A stretch of DNA of 64,000 bases from Streptomyces zhihengii. GTDB lineage: Bacteria; Actinomycetota; Actinomycetes; Streptomycetales; Streptomycetaceae. Position numbers and translations under genes: made by a program. Positions 39,682 through 48,450 of this stretch are shown piece by piece. The notes under the pieces are model-generated. The model was not told the DNA's origin and did not search any database. It saw only the letters and a list, made by a program, of their open reading frames with translations. The stretch's first letter is position 1; every line of letters starts with the position of its first letter. Where the stretch lies: positions 246,001 through 310,000 of the forward strand of contig NZ_JAFEJA010000002.1 of the NCBI RefSeq assembly GCF_016919245.1, read 5' to 3'.

Positions 39682-39694
39682 ATTGTTCAACGAT
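39682..39694. promoter_or_regulatory. FadR/GntR-type operator candidate
   Basis: ATTGTTCAACGAT is palindromic at 10 of 13 positions and contains the FadR-subfamily pattern T-N-G-T-N3-A-C-N-A. It lies between the divergent MFS operon and the GntR gene, about 75 nt upstream of the MFS start. It is probably the binding site of the adjacent regulator. Confidence 0.55.
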
Positions 39695-39795
39695 CCGACA
39701 AGGGGCGTGTGGAGTCGTTCCGGCTTATACGATTGGCGCCGGGTGCGCCGGTGCACTCCGACGTGGCGGGCACCGGCACGGGAGAGAGGGGCGTT

Positions 39796-40542
39796 GTGGG
39801 GACGACGGATCCCATGAACGGCGGCGGCGACGGCATCGGCGGCGCCGGCGGACTGGCCGACGACCGCGGCCTGTTGGGGCGCACGAGCACGGCCGAACGG
39901 GTCGCCGACATCCTGCGGTCCCGGATCGCCGACGGCTACTTCCCCCCGGGCGAACGCCTCTCCGAGGACGGCATCGGCAAGGCGCTCGGCATCTCCCGCA
40001 ACACCCTCCGCGAGGCGTTCCGCCTGCTCACCCACGAACGCCTGCTCGTCCACGAACTCAACCGCGGCGTCTTCGTGCGGATGCTCGCCGTCCAGGACGT
40101 CGAGGACATCTACCGCACCCGCCAGCTCGTCGAATGCGCCGTCGTCCAGGGGCTGGGCGAGCCGCCGTACGCGCTCACCGGTCTGGAGGCCGCCGTCGCC
40201 GGAGGCGAACGTTCCGCCCGGGAACGCGACTGGAAGGGCGTCTCCACGGCGAACATCCACTTCCACCGCGAACTCGTCGCCCTGGCCGGCAGCGCCCGCA
40301 CCGACGAGCTGATGCGCAGCGTCCTCGCCGAGCTGCGCCTCGCCTTCCACGTGGTCGACGACCCCCGCGGACTGCACCAGCCCTACCTCGTCCGCAACCG
40401 TGCCATCCTGGACGCCCTCCGGGCGGGGGAGCGCACCACGGCCGAACGGCTGCTCGCCGACTACCTGGACGACTCCCGGGCCCAGCTCGTGCGCACGTAC
40501 GCCGGTCTGGTGGCCGGGCGGGGCACGGCGGACGGAGCGTAG
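39796..40542 (+). CDS. FadR-subfamily GntR transcriptional regulator
   Basis: 248 residues from GTG 39796, chosen for the GGGAGAGAGGGG site just upstream; an internal ATG at 39814 is the alternative. A Gly-rich lead is followed by the winged helix (TAERVADILRSRIADGYFPPGERLSEDGIGKALGISRNTLREAFRLL) and an all-helical FCD ligand domain (EDIYRTRQLVECAVVQ, NIHFHRELVALAGSARTDEL, HVVDD, RNRAILDALRAG) with the metal-binding Asp/His residues. It likely represses the divergent oxoproline operon; the effector may be a carboxylate such as 5-oxoproline. Confidence 0.9.
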   Translation: MGTTDPMNGGGDGIGGAGGLADDRGLLGRTSTAERVADILRSRIADGYFPPGERLSEDGIGKALGISRNTLREAFRLLTHERLLVHELNRGVFVRMLAVQDVEDIYRTRQLVECAVVQGLGEPPYALTGLEAAVAGGERSARERDWKGVSTANIHFHRELVALAGSARTDELMRSVLAELRLAFHVVDDPRGLHQPYLVRNRAILDALRAGERTTAERLLADYLDDSRAQLVRTYAGLVAGRGTADGA

Positions 40543-40590
40543 CCGGACGGTCGCTTCTGCGCCGTTTCGACCGTTGTCGGTGCGAGGACC

Positions 40591-40596
40591 TAATCT
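40591..40596 (+). promoter_or_regulatory. -10 element for leaderless SMC-operon transcript
   Basis: TAATCT ends 7 nt before GTG 40604, so transcription would start at the first codon. The only -35-like sequence, TTCGAC at 40566, leaves a 19-nt spacer. Confidence 0.4.
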
Positions 40597-40603
40597 GTGC
40601 ACC

Positions 40604-42148
40604 GTGACTTCGCCTGCCCCCACGGAATTCGTTCCGCCCCAGCTCAGCGCCGGGCCGCGGCCCGCGCAGGGCCCGGCCGCCGACGAAGGGCTGGCGCGGC
40701 GCCTGCGCGCGCTCGCGTGCACCGCGCCGCTGCACGACCTCGACGTCCGCAAGGCCAATCTGGCGGGCGAGTACTCGGTCTACTCGATGGCCGAGGTCGC
40801 GCTCGCCGCGATCGACCTCGTCACGCTCAACATGGACTTCGACACGGGCGCGGACCACGAGCAGATAGTGGCCAGACTCCTCCCGCGCGTCGCCGCCCAG
40901 GCCCCCGCCCGCCCGCAGGCCGAGCATGAGCGCGTCGCGCGCTGGGTCCTGGAGAACCTGATCAACGTCGGCAGCGTGGACCGGGGATTCCGCGCCGTCT
41001 ACGGCACCTTCGGTCCCGACGGGGTCTACACCCGCCGCGACTACGACTTCAAACTCATCGAGGAGGTCCCCGGCTACGGCGGCAGCGTCTATCTGCGGAC
41101 CACCGACGAAGCCGTCAACGTGCTCGTCGGCGCGCTGGACACCGACGTCACCAGCGCGCAGATCGCGGCGGAGGTGAAGCTGGAGATCCTCATCAGCCGC
41201 GGCCGCCTCGCCGACGCCCAGCTCGCCGCCGAACAGGCCCGCTACCGGACGGTGCAGTACTCGGAGACGCTGCGCCGCACCCTGGAGGCCACCCGGCGCA
41301 ACGTGCGCGCCGTCGACTGGCTGAACACCGTGCCCGACATGATCGCCGAGGCGCTGGACCACGTCGCCGACCGCTACCGCCACGAGAACGCCATCCTCAC
41401 CAACATCCGCAAGGCGCGCGACGAGGCCGAGGCCGGCGGCGACCCCAAGATGGCCGAGCACAAGCGCCGCGCCGCCGAGCTCGTCGACATAGTCAAGGAC
41501 TGCATCCGGCGCCACACCCAGCTCCAGTCGAGACTGCTGGAGGCCGGCCCCCTGTTCCGCGCCGAGCAGGACCGCCAGGCGTTCGCCCGCCCCACGTCGC
41601 GCACCGGCCTGGACCTCTACGGGCAGTTGCTGGCACCGTTGCTGCCGCTGCCCGTGCGCTCGGCCGGCCGGGTCACCGACGCCTTCTTCGCCCGGGGCAC
41701 CGGCCTGCGCACCCCCGTGTCCGTCCGGGTCGGCGACCTGGTCGACATGCTGCTCACCCCGCCCGTGGAGCGCGAGCACCTCGGCGCCCACATGCCGGAA
41801 CCGGACCTGATCGCCACCCCCGACGACAGCCGCTTCAGCGAGGAGCAGCTCGCGAGCGCCACCGAACTGCTCGACCTGGAGCACGACGCGCCGCGCCGGC
41901 TCTCCGGGCTCCTCGCGGAAGCCCGCCTCCGTGACCCGGAACTGCCCTACCTGGTGGCCCTGCTGGCGGTCCACGCGGCGAGCCCGCCGGTCGGCACCGC
42001 CTACCGGCAGGGCGAACAGCGGCTGCTGTTCGCCGTCGACGACGGCACCGCGCTCGACGACCCCGAGTTCGGCGGCGCCGACCTCATCGTCGGCACCGCG
42101 CTGCTGGACGCGGCGGGCATGGCGGCGGACCGCTCGGAGGCCACATGA
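40604..42148 (+). CDS. MukF/MksF/JetA-like kleisin subunit
   Basis: 514 residues from GTG 40604. The N-terminal ~170 residues look like a winged-helix dimerisation region (EYSVYSMAEVALAAIDLVTLNMDF, RRDYDFKLIEEVPGYGGSVYLRTTDEAVNVLVGAL). A long helical neck follows (VKLEILISRGRLADAQLAAEQARYRTVQYSETLRRTLEATRRN), then an extended linker and a C-terminal domain. This is the layout of MukF-type kleisins. It begins a coupled operon ending in the SMC-like ATPase. Identity rests on architecture and context; no close known-function homologue is recognised by eye. Confidence 0.7.
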   Translation: MTSPAPTEFVPPQLSAGPRPAQGPAADEGLARRLRALACTAPLHDLDVRKANLAGEYSVYSMAEVALAAIDLVTLNMDFDTGADHEQIVARLLPRVAAQAPARPQAEHERVARWVLENLINVGSVDRGFRAVYGTFGPDGVYTRRDYDFKLIEEVPGYGGSVYLRTTDEAVNVLVGALDTDVTSAQIAAEVKLEILISRGRLADAQLAAEQARYRTVQYSETLRRTLEATRRNVRAVDWLNTVPDMIAEALDHVADRYRHENAILTNIRKARDEAEAGGDPKMAEHKRRAAELVDIVKDCIRRHTQLQSRLLEAGPLFRAEQDRQAFARPTSRTGLDLYGQLLAPLLPLPVRSAGRVTDAFFARGTGLRTPVSVRVGDLVDMLLTPPVEREHLGAHMPEPDLIATPDDSRFSEEQLASATELLDLEHDAPRRLSGLLAEARLRDPELPYLVALLAVHAASPPVGTAYRQGEQRLLFAVDDGTALDDPEFGGADLIVGTALLDAAGMAADRSEAT

Positions 42149-42384
42149 CCACGCCCCGGCACATGACCACGCCCCGGCGCACGACCGCGGCCCGCGCCCT
42201 CCACCCGGTGGAGCCCGCGGCGGCCGTCGTCGGACCGGCCCCGCACCCGGCCCGCACCGGTGCCCCGGCCCGCCCCGGCAGCCCCCGCCCCGCGCGGCCC
42301 TCCGCGCCAGCCGCCCCCGCCCCGCCCGGCGCCGGGCGCACCCGAGCCGTCACGACCACCACCCCCGAGGAGCCCCACCCGTGA
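42145..42384 (+). CDS. Pro/Ala/Thr-rich 79-residue ORF coupled between kleisin and kite genes
   Basis: The ORF starts at the ATGA overlapping the kleisin stop and stops at the GTGA overlapping the kite start, so it fills the gap exactly. The product is low complexity (MTTPRHMTTPRRTT, then Ala/Pro/Arg) with no domain. An 18-nt tandem duplication (ATGACCACGCCCCGGCAC-like) opens it. It may be a spacer that only keeps ribosomes coupled, a linker peptide, or a fortuitous frame. Translation is plausible because a gap of this size would otherwise uncouple the subunits. Confidence 0.45.
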   Translation: MTTPRHMTTPRRTTAARALHPVEPAAAVVGPAPHPARTGAPARPGSPRPARPSAPAAPAPPGAGRTRAVTTTTPEEPHP

Positions 42385-43304
42385 GCGACCACTCCGCCGA
42401 GCACCCCGGTGCCTGGAGCGACCCGGTCACCCCCCAGGGGCCCCCGGCCGGACCGATCGGCCGGACCGGTCACGCCCCCGGCGCCCTCACCCCCGCCGAC
42501 GCCGCCGACGCCGCCCGCCTCGTCTCCTTCGGGCTGCAGCCCAGACTGCTCCCCGCCCGCGACGCCGAGTACGGCGAACTGCTGCGCCGCTACCGCGAGG
42601 ACACCGGCTTCGCGCGCCTGGCCGACGCCGTCGCGACCGGCCTCGGCCTCGTGGTGCTGGAGGTCTCGCCCCGCGCCGGCATGGCCGTCACCGCCGCCGA
42701 GGACTCCGTCTTCGCCGTCCGGATGGGCGACTACGCCCGCCGCGCCTCCGCCGAGTCGGCCGACCGCTTCCTCCACGGCCTGGCCCATCTCGCCGTCGCC
42801 GCCATGGCGTTCCCCCGGCCCGAGGACCTCGCCGACGACGGCTACATCGGACGCATCACGGTCAACGGCGTCGACGCCTTCGTCCGCCAGGCATGCCGCC
42901 GGCTGGAGGAGCGCGCCGACGCCGAGGGGGAGAACACCGACCCGGCGAGCGACGCCCCCGGCCTCGAAGCCGCCTGGCGGGTGTACGCCCGCCGCAGCAC
43001 GACCGGGGCCACCAAGGACGCCCGGCGGCTCGCCGGATCCACCACGGGCATCATCGGCAAGGCGGTCGGGTTCCTCACCGACTCCGGCTTCCTCCAGCGG
43101 ACCGGCGACGACGCGGGCGGCGCCTACCGCACCACGGCCCGCTACCAGCTCCAGGTCCGCGACATGGCCGGCAGCGCCGCGATGGCCGAGCTGCTGGAGC
43201 TCGGCGTCGTCCCGGTCAGCGACGGCAGCGCCACCCTGGTCGCGCCGCCCGGCGACGACGACCTGGAGCTCGCCGCCGACGCCGGCCTGCCCTTCCACTC
43301 CTGA
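42381..43304 (+). CDS. MukE/MksE/JetB-like kite subunit
   Basis: 307 residues from GTG 42381. After a ~45-residue Pro/Gly-rich lead, there are two winged-helix-like parts (EYGELLRRYREDTGFARLADAVATGLGLVVLEV..AVRMGDY and TKDARRLAGSTTGIIGKAVGFLTDSGFLQRTG..YRTTARYQLQVRDM), the pattern of kite proteins that dimerise on a kleisin (DUF4194-like). Its position between kleisin and SMC genes matches MukFEB and JetABC order. It ends 100 nt before the SMC gene. Confidence 0.7.
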   Translation: MSDHSAEHPGAWSDPVTPQGPPAGPIGRTGHAPGALTPADAADAARLVSFGLQPRLLPARDAEYGELLRRYREDTGFARLADAVATGLGLVVLEVSPRAGMAVTAAEDSVFAVRMGDYARRASAESADRFLHGLAHLAVAAMAFPRPEDLADDGYIGRITVNGVDAFVRQACRRLEERADAEGENTDPASDAPGLEAAWRVYARRSTTGATKDARRLAGSTTGIIGKAVGFLTDSGFLQRTGDDAGGAYRTTARYQLQVRDMAGSAAMAELLELGVVPVSDGSATLVAPPGDDDLELAADAGLPFHS

Positions 43305-43404
43305 CCGCCCGCCCGGGGACACCCCACGCCCCGCCCCGGCCGGGCGCCACGACGTTCCGCCGGGCAACACGACGCCAGACGAAGAAGACTGAGAGTCCGC
43401 CGCC

Positions 43405-46400
43405 ATGTACGAGTTGTCCCGGGTCCGCCTCTACTCCATCGGCCCCGCCGGTGCGCGCTACGCCGACACCGTGCTCGACCTGCGCGGAGTCGGCGCGCCC
43501 GTGCCCCACCCCGCGCCCACCCAGGCGGAGTTCTTCGAGGAGGAGCCCGTCGGCCCGCCGCGCCGCCCCGCGCCCGCCGGCGTCCTCTTCCTGGAGAACG
43601 GCGGCGGCAAGTCGGTCCTCCTCAAACTGATCTTCTCGGTGATGCTCCCCGGCCACCGCAACACCCTCGGCGGCGCCAGCTCGGGCGTGCTGCGCAAGTT
43701 CCTGCTCGCCGACGACTGCGGGCACGTCGCCCTGGAATGGCAGCACACCCAGACCGGCGAGCTGGTCGTCGTGGGCAAGGTCAGCGAATGGCGCGGGCGC
43801 CAGGTCTCCAACGACCCCCGCAAGTTCGCCGAGGCCTGGTACTCCTTCCGGCCCGGCCCGGGGCTGAGCCTCGACAGCCTCCCCGTCGCCGAGGCCACTA
43901 CGATGCGCCCGCCCGTCGAGGGCGCCTCCGGCGCCCGCGGCCGCCGCCGCACCATGAAGGGCTTCCGGGACGCCGTCACCGACGCGGCCAAGGCGTACCC
44001 GCACCTCGACGTGTACTGGGAGGAGATCCACGACCGCTGGAACGAGCACCTCGGCGACATCGGCCTGGACCCCGAGCTGTTCCGCTACCAGCGCGAGATG
44101 AACGCCGACGAGGGCGAGGCCGCCGGCCTGTTCGCCGTCAAGAAGGACTCCGACTTCACCGACCTGCTGCTGCGGGCCGTGACCGACACCCGCGACACCG
44201 ACGGCCTCGCCGATCTCGTCAGCGGCTTCGGCAACAAGCTGGGCCGCCGCGCCGAACTCACCGCCGAGCGCGACTTCACCGCCGGATCGGTCGACCTGCT
44301 GGGCCGGATCGTCGACGCGGCCGAAGCCCGTGCCCGGGCCCGCGACGTCCACGCCGGCGCCGAACGGCGCACCCGGACCCTGGCACGGCGCCTCACGGCC
44401 CGCGCCGCCGACGAGCGCGGCCTCGCCGCCGAACTCGCCCAGCAGGTCGCCGAGGCCGCCCACGGTGTCGGCGACGCCGAGGAGGCGCGCGGCCACAGCT
44501 CCCTCGTCGCCGCCGAACTCGCCTACCGGCACGCCTCGCTCGCCCTGACCGCCGCCGAGAAGGGCGCCGCGTCCCAGCGCCGCGAGCTGATCGACGCGCG
44601 CACCCTGCACGCCGCCTGGCAGGCCGCCGAGGCCGTGCTGCGCCACCGCGCGGCCGGCGACCGCTCGGCCCGCGTCGCGGCGGCGATCCGCGAGGCCGAG
44701 CGGGACGCCGCCCCGGCCCTGGCCGCCCGCGCCAAGGCCGCCGGCGACCTGGTGCGCGCCCTGCACGCGGCGGCCGAGGACGGCGAACGCGTCGCCAACG
44801 AGGAGGAGGAGCGCTCCCGCGTCCTCCAGGAGTCGGGCGAGGCCGCCCACCGGGACGCCACCGTCGCCGCCACGGAGGCCCAGCGCGCCCGCAGCGAGAT
44901 CGGGCATCTGCGCCAGCGCCTGGCCGAGGTCGAGCAGGAGACCGCCGAGGCGGTACGCGCCGGCTGGCTCGACGACACCGCGCCCGACGCCGACCCTGCC
45001 CGCGCCGCGCTCGCCGCCAGCGACGCCGAGCGCACCGCCGTCGAGGCATGGGACGCGGCCCGCGAGACCGCGCGCACCACGGCCGAGCGGGCCAAGGAGG
45101 CGGCCGGTGCCGAGTCCCGCGCCGAACTCGCCGCCGCCCGGGCCGAGGACGCGGCCCGCGCCGCCGGGCACGCCTACGAGGCGGAGCGCCGCGCCGCCGA
45201 GTCCATCGCCGAGGACGAACGCCTCGCCGACCTTCTGGGCCTCGCCCCCGCCGCCCGGCAGCAGGGCACCGGCGAGGCCGCGCCCGTGCCTGGGCAGCGC
45301 ACCCCCGGGGGCACCGGAGCGCCCGGGGAGCGCCCCGCGCCGGCCGCCGGACACACGGACACCGAGCCCGCACGGCTGACCGCCGCCCAGCTCGACGGCT
45401 TCGCCGAGGAACTGCGCGAGCTGCTCGACGGCTCGGTCGCCTCCGCCGAGCGCCAGCTCTTCGACCTGCGCACCGCCGCCGCCGACGACGCCCGCATCCT
45501 CGGCGCGCTCGGCGACGGGGGACTGCTGCCGCCCGCCCCGGACGTGCTCGCCACCGTCGAGTACCTCGGCGAGCACGGCATCCCCGCCCTGCCCGGCTGG
45601 CGCTACCTCGCGCAGTCCGTCGACCCGGCCGACCACGCGGCCGTCCTGGCGGCCCGCCCCGAGTTGGTGGACGGCGTCGTCGTCACCGACCCCGACTCCC
45701 ACGCCCGCGCCCGCGAGGTGCTCGCCGGGGCCGCGCTGCTGCCCCGCTCCGCCGTGGCCGTCGGCACCGCCGCGGCGCTGCTGGCCCCCGTCCCGGCCGT
45801 CGGCGAAGGCACCGGCAGCGGCACCGACGTGTTCCTCGTCCCGCCGAACCCGGCCATGCACGACGAACACGCGGCCGACGAGGAGCGGCACGCCCTGCGC
45901 GCCCGGGCCGCCGCCCGCGACGAGGAGATCCGCGCGCTCGCCGCCCGGCTCGCCGGGGACCGCGCGCTCGGCGCGCGTCTCGCCGCCTGGCGCGAGGACT
46001 GCCCGCAGGGAATGCTCGCCGAACTCGCCGAAGCCGCCCGCACGGCGGGGGAGACGGCGGCCGAGGCACGGGACTCCCTCGACGCCGCCCGCACGGTGCG
46101 GGCCGAGGCCGACGAGGCCGCCGCCGACGCCGCGCGGGTCCGCGACGACCGCCAGGAGACCGCCCAGCGCGCCCGCCGCGCCGCCGACGCGCTCGCCGGT
46201 CTCGCCTTCCGGCTGCGCGAACGCGCCGGCTGGCAGCTCAAGCTGCGGGAACTGGCCGACGAGGCGGCCGAGTCGGAGGCGCGCGCCGCCGCGTTCCTGG
46301 AGCGCGCCAAGGCCGCCGACGAGGACCGCCGCGCCGCCCAGCGCGCCGGCGACGACGCCCGGCGCACGGCCCGCGCGCTGCGCGCGGAGCGGGCCGAGAT

Positions 46401-48177
46401 CGCGGGCGCCCCGGAGAACCTGCCCGAGGACGACACGCCCCGCACCGCCCTGCCCACGCTCCGCGAGGCGTACCGCGCCGCGTCCCAGCTCTACGAGAAG
46501 GTCGGTGTCGGAGCCGATCTCCGCGCCGAGCAGGCCCGCGCGGAGAGCGACGAGAGCGCGGCGCTCGCCGAGCTCGACCGGCTGACGAACAAGGTCCGCA
46601 CCCGGGCCGCCCAGTTGCTGGAGGGCACCGACGGCGCCGACGGCCCGTCCCGGCAGGCGGCCGCGGCCCGCGCCGAGTCACTGGTGCAGATGCTGGAGAC
46701 CCGGGCGTCCGAGGCGAGCGAGAAGCTGGGCCGCCTCCGCGGCGAGGCGGAGCGCCTGGCCCCGGCCGACGGCGAGGCCCACACGGAGCTCGCCGACGAC
46801 CTCGTCCCCGCCGACGCCGGGCAGGCGCAGAGCCTGCTGCGCACCGCCTCCGGCGAACTCGCGGCCCGCACCGACGCCCTGGAGGCGGCCCGGGCCGCGC
46901 ACGCCGGGCTGCTGCGGGCCCACCGCACGGCCGAGGACGCCGCGGGCGGCTTCGACGAGACCGCCGCCCTCCTGCGCGACCTGCTCCGGGACCACCAGCC
47001 GGAGGAGGAGGCGGCTCAGCCGCCCGAGCCCTATCCGGGCAGGCTGGAGGAGGCCCGCCAGGCAGCGGCCGAGGCCCGCCGCTCGCTGCGCGGCTGCGCC
47101 GGGGACCTCTCCGTGGCGGAGGCCGCGGTGCGCGAGGCGAGCGACGTCCTCGTACGGCACGCCAACTCCACCCGCTACGAGCAGGTGCGCACGCCCGCCC
47201 GCCAGCAGATCCGCGAACTGCCCGCCGCGGCGCTGCCGGAGCACGCCGCCCGCTGGGCCGAGGCCTTCGCCCCGAGGCTCCGGGTCCTCACCGACGAGCT
47301 GTCCCAGCTCGAACGGAACCGCGACACCATCGTCGACCGGCTGCGCGGGCTGGTCGAGGCGTCCCTGGCCACGCTGCGCTCGGCGCAGCGGCTGTCCCGG
47401 CTGCCGGAGGGCCTGGGGGAGTGGTCCGGGCAGGAGTTCCTGCGGATCCGCTTCGAGGAGCCCGACCAGGCGACCCTGGCCGAGCGGCTCGGCGAGGTCG
47501 TCGACGAGGCCACCCGCGCGGCCGTGAAGAAGAACGCCTCGGCGGCGTACGGCGAGGGGCGTCGGGACGGCATGTCCCTGCTGCTGCGGGGAGTGCAGGC
47601 AGCGCTCCAGCCGAGGGGCGTCGCGGTCGAGATCCTCAAGCCGGACGCGGTGCTGCGCGCCGAGCGGGTGCCGGTGGGGCAGATGGGAGACGTGTTCTCC
47701 GGCGGCCAGCTGCTCACCGCGGCGATCGCGCTCTACTGCACGATGGCGGCCCTGCGGAGCAACGACCGGGGCCGGGACAAGCACCGGCACGCGGGCACGC
47801 TCTTCCTGGACAACCCCATCGGCCGCGCCAACGCCACGTATCTGCTGGAGCTCCAGCGGGCGGTGTCGGACGCGCTCGGCGTCCAGCTGCTCTACACGAC
47901 GGGTCTCTTCGACACCACGGCGCTCGCGGAGTTCCCGCTGGTGATCCGGCTCCGCAACGACGCGGACCTGCGGGCCGGTCTGAAGTACATCAGCGTCGAG
48001 GAGCATCTGCGCCCGGGGCTGCCGCAGATCGATCCGGCGGGGGAGACCGTCCACGGGGAGATCACCGCGACGCGGATGTTCAAGCGGGCCACGGTGCCCG
48101 CGCCCGCCGCGCCGGACCCCTCGGAGTCCACCGCACCGGCCGGGTCGGACGCTCCGGAGCCGGCCGCCTCCGAGTAG
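43405..48177 (+). CDS. MukB/MksB/JetC-like SMC ATPase
   Basis: 1590 residues. The head N-half has a P-loop LENGGGKSVLL (Walker A, residues 63-73). Coiled coil runs from about 290 to 670, a globular hinge-like region spans about 673-815, and a second coiled coil covers about 815-1330. The C-terminal head has the signature FSGGQ (residues 1431-1435) and Walker B LFLDNPIGRAN (about 1466-1476). The usual catalytic Glu after the Walker B Asp is Asn here. Length fits MukB (about 1486) and JetC. The coils are extremely Ala/Glu/Arg-rich, which makes long false ORFs on the other strand. It likely loops or compacts DNA; chromosome condensation or plasmid/phage defence are both possible. Confidence 0.8.
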   Translation: MYELSRVRLYSIGPAGARYADTVLDLRGVGAPVPHPAPTQAEFFEEEPVGPPRRPAPAGVLFLENGGGKSVLLKLIFSVMLPGHRNTLGGASSGVLRKFLLADDCGHVALEWQHTQTGELVVVGKVSEWRGRQVSNDPRKFAEAWYSFRPGPGLSLDSLPVAEATTMRPPVEGASGARGRRRTMKGFRDAVTDAAKAYPHLDVYWEEIHDRWNEHLGDIGLDPELFRYQREMNADEGEAAGLFAVKKDSDFTDLLLRAVTDTRDTDGLADLVSGFGNKLGRRAELTAERDFTAGSVDLLGRIVDAAEARARARDVHAGAERRTRTLARRLTARAADERGLAAELAQQVAEAAHGVGDAEEARGHSSLVAAELAYRHASLALTAAEKGAASQRRELIDARTLHAAWQAAEAVLRHRAAGDRSARVAAAIREAERDAAPALAARAKAAGDLVRALHAAAEDGERVANEEEERSRVLQESGEAAHRDATVAATEAQRARSEIGHLRQRLAEVEQETAEAVRAGWLDDTAPDADPARAALAASDAERTAVEAWDAARETARTTAERAKEAAGAESRAELAAARAEDAARAAGHAYEAERRAAESIAEDERLADLLGLAPAARQQGTGEAAPVPGQRTPGGTGAPGERPAPAAGHTDTEPARLTAAQLDGFAEELRELLDGSVASAERQLFDLRTAAADDARILGALGDGGLLPPAPDVLATVEYLGEHGIPALPGWRYLAQSVDPADHAAVLAARPELVDGVVVTDPDSHARAREVLAGAALLPRSAVAVGTAAALLAPVPAVGEGTGSGTDVFLVPPNPAMHDEHAADEERHALRARAAARDEEIRALAARLAGDRALGARLAAWREDCPQGMLAELAEAARTAGETAAEARDSLDAARTVRAEADEAAADAARVRDDRQETAQRARRAADALAGLAFRLRERAGWQLKLRELADEAAESEARAAAFLERAKAADEDRRAAQRAGDDARRTARALRAERAEIAGAPENLPEDDTPRTALPTLREAYRAASQLYEKVGVGADLRAEQARAESDESAALAELDRLTNKVRTRAAQLLEGTDGADGPSRQAAAARAESLVQMLETRASEASEKLGRLRGEAERLAPADGEAHTELADDLVPADAGQAQSLLRTASGELAARTDALEAARAAHAGLLRAHRTAEDAAGGFDETAALLRDLLRDHQPEEEAAQPPEPYPGRLEEARQAAAEARRSLRGCAGDLSVAEAAVREASDVLVRHANSTRYEQVRTPARQQIRELPAAALPEHAARWAEAFAPRLRVLTDELSQLERNRDTIVDRLRGLVEASLATLRSAQRLSRLPEGLGEWSGQEFLRIRFEEPDQATLAERLGEVVDEATRAAVKKNASAAYGEGRRDGMSLLLRGVQAALQPRGVAVEILKPDAVLRAERVPVGQMGDVFSGGQLLTAAIALYCTMAALRSNDRGRDKHRHAGTLFLDNPIGRANATYLLELQRAVSDALGVQLLYTTGLFDTTALAEFPLVIRLRNDADLRAGLKYISVEEHLRPGLPQIDPAGETVHGEITATRMFKRATVPAPAAPDPSESTAPAGSDAPEPAASE

Positions 48178-48450
48178 CCGGCCCGCCCGGGGCCCGTATC
48201 ACGGACAGGCCGCCCGGGCCGGCGTCACGGACACCGGCCCGGGCAACCGGAAGGCGCGGGGCAGGCCTCGCAGAAGCACGCCGCGGAAGCAAGCCTCCGA
48301 GGGAAGCCTCCGAGGGAAGCGGCCGCAGGACGCCGGAGAAGGAAGCCTCCCAGGGAAGCGGCCGGAGGAAGCCTCCGAGGGAAGCCGCAGAAGAAAGCCG
48401 CCGGGGGAGGCTCACCGGAGCAGGCCGGGGCTCCGGACGGGCGGTGGCCG
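48178..48450. repeat. Intergenic minisatellite downstream of the SMC gene
   Basis: The 13-nt unit AAGCCTCCGAGGG is present at 48291-48303, 48304-48316 (tandem), 48343-48355 (one mismatch) and 48369-48381, within purine-rich GGAAG spacers. CCTCCGAGG is itself palindromic. There is no ORF with normal codon usage in either strand. Confidence 0.75.

Noticed and set aside
43216..45891. Long minus-strand open frames opposite the SMC gene (up to 891 codons)
   Set aside because: They arise because Ala/Glu/Arg-rich coiled coil in GC-rich DNA lacks stops in the other strand; the products are low-complexity and the plus-strand protein has clear ATPase motifs.
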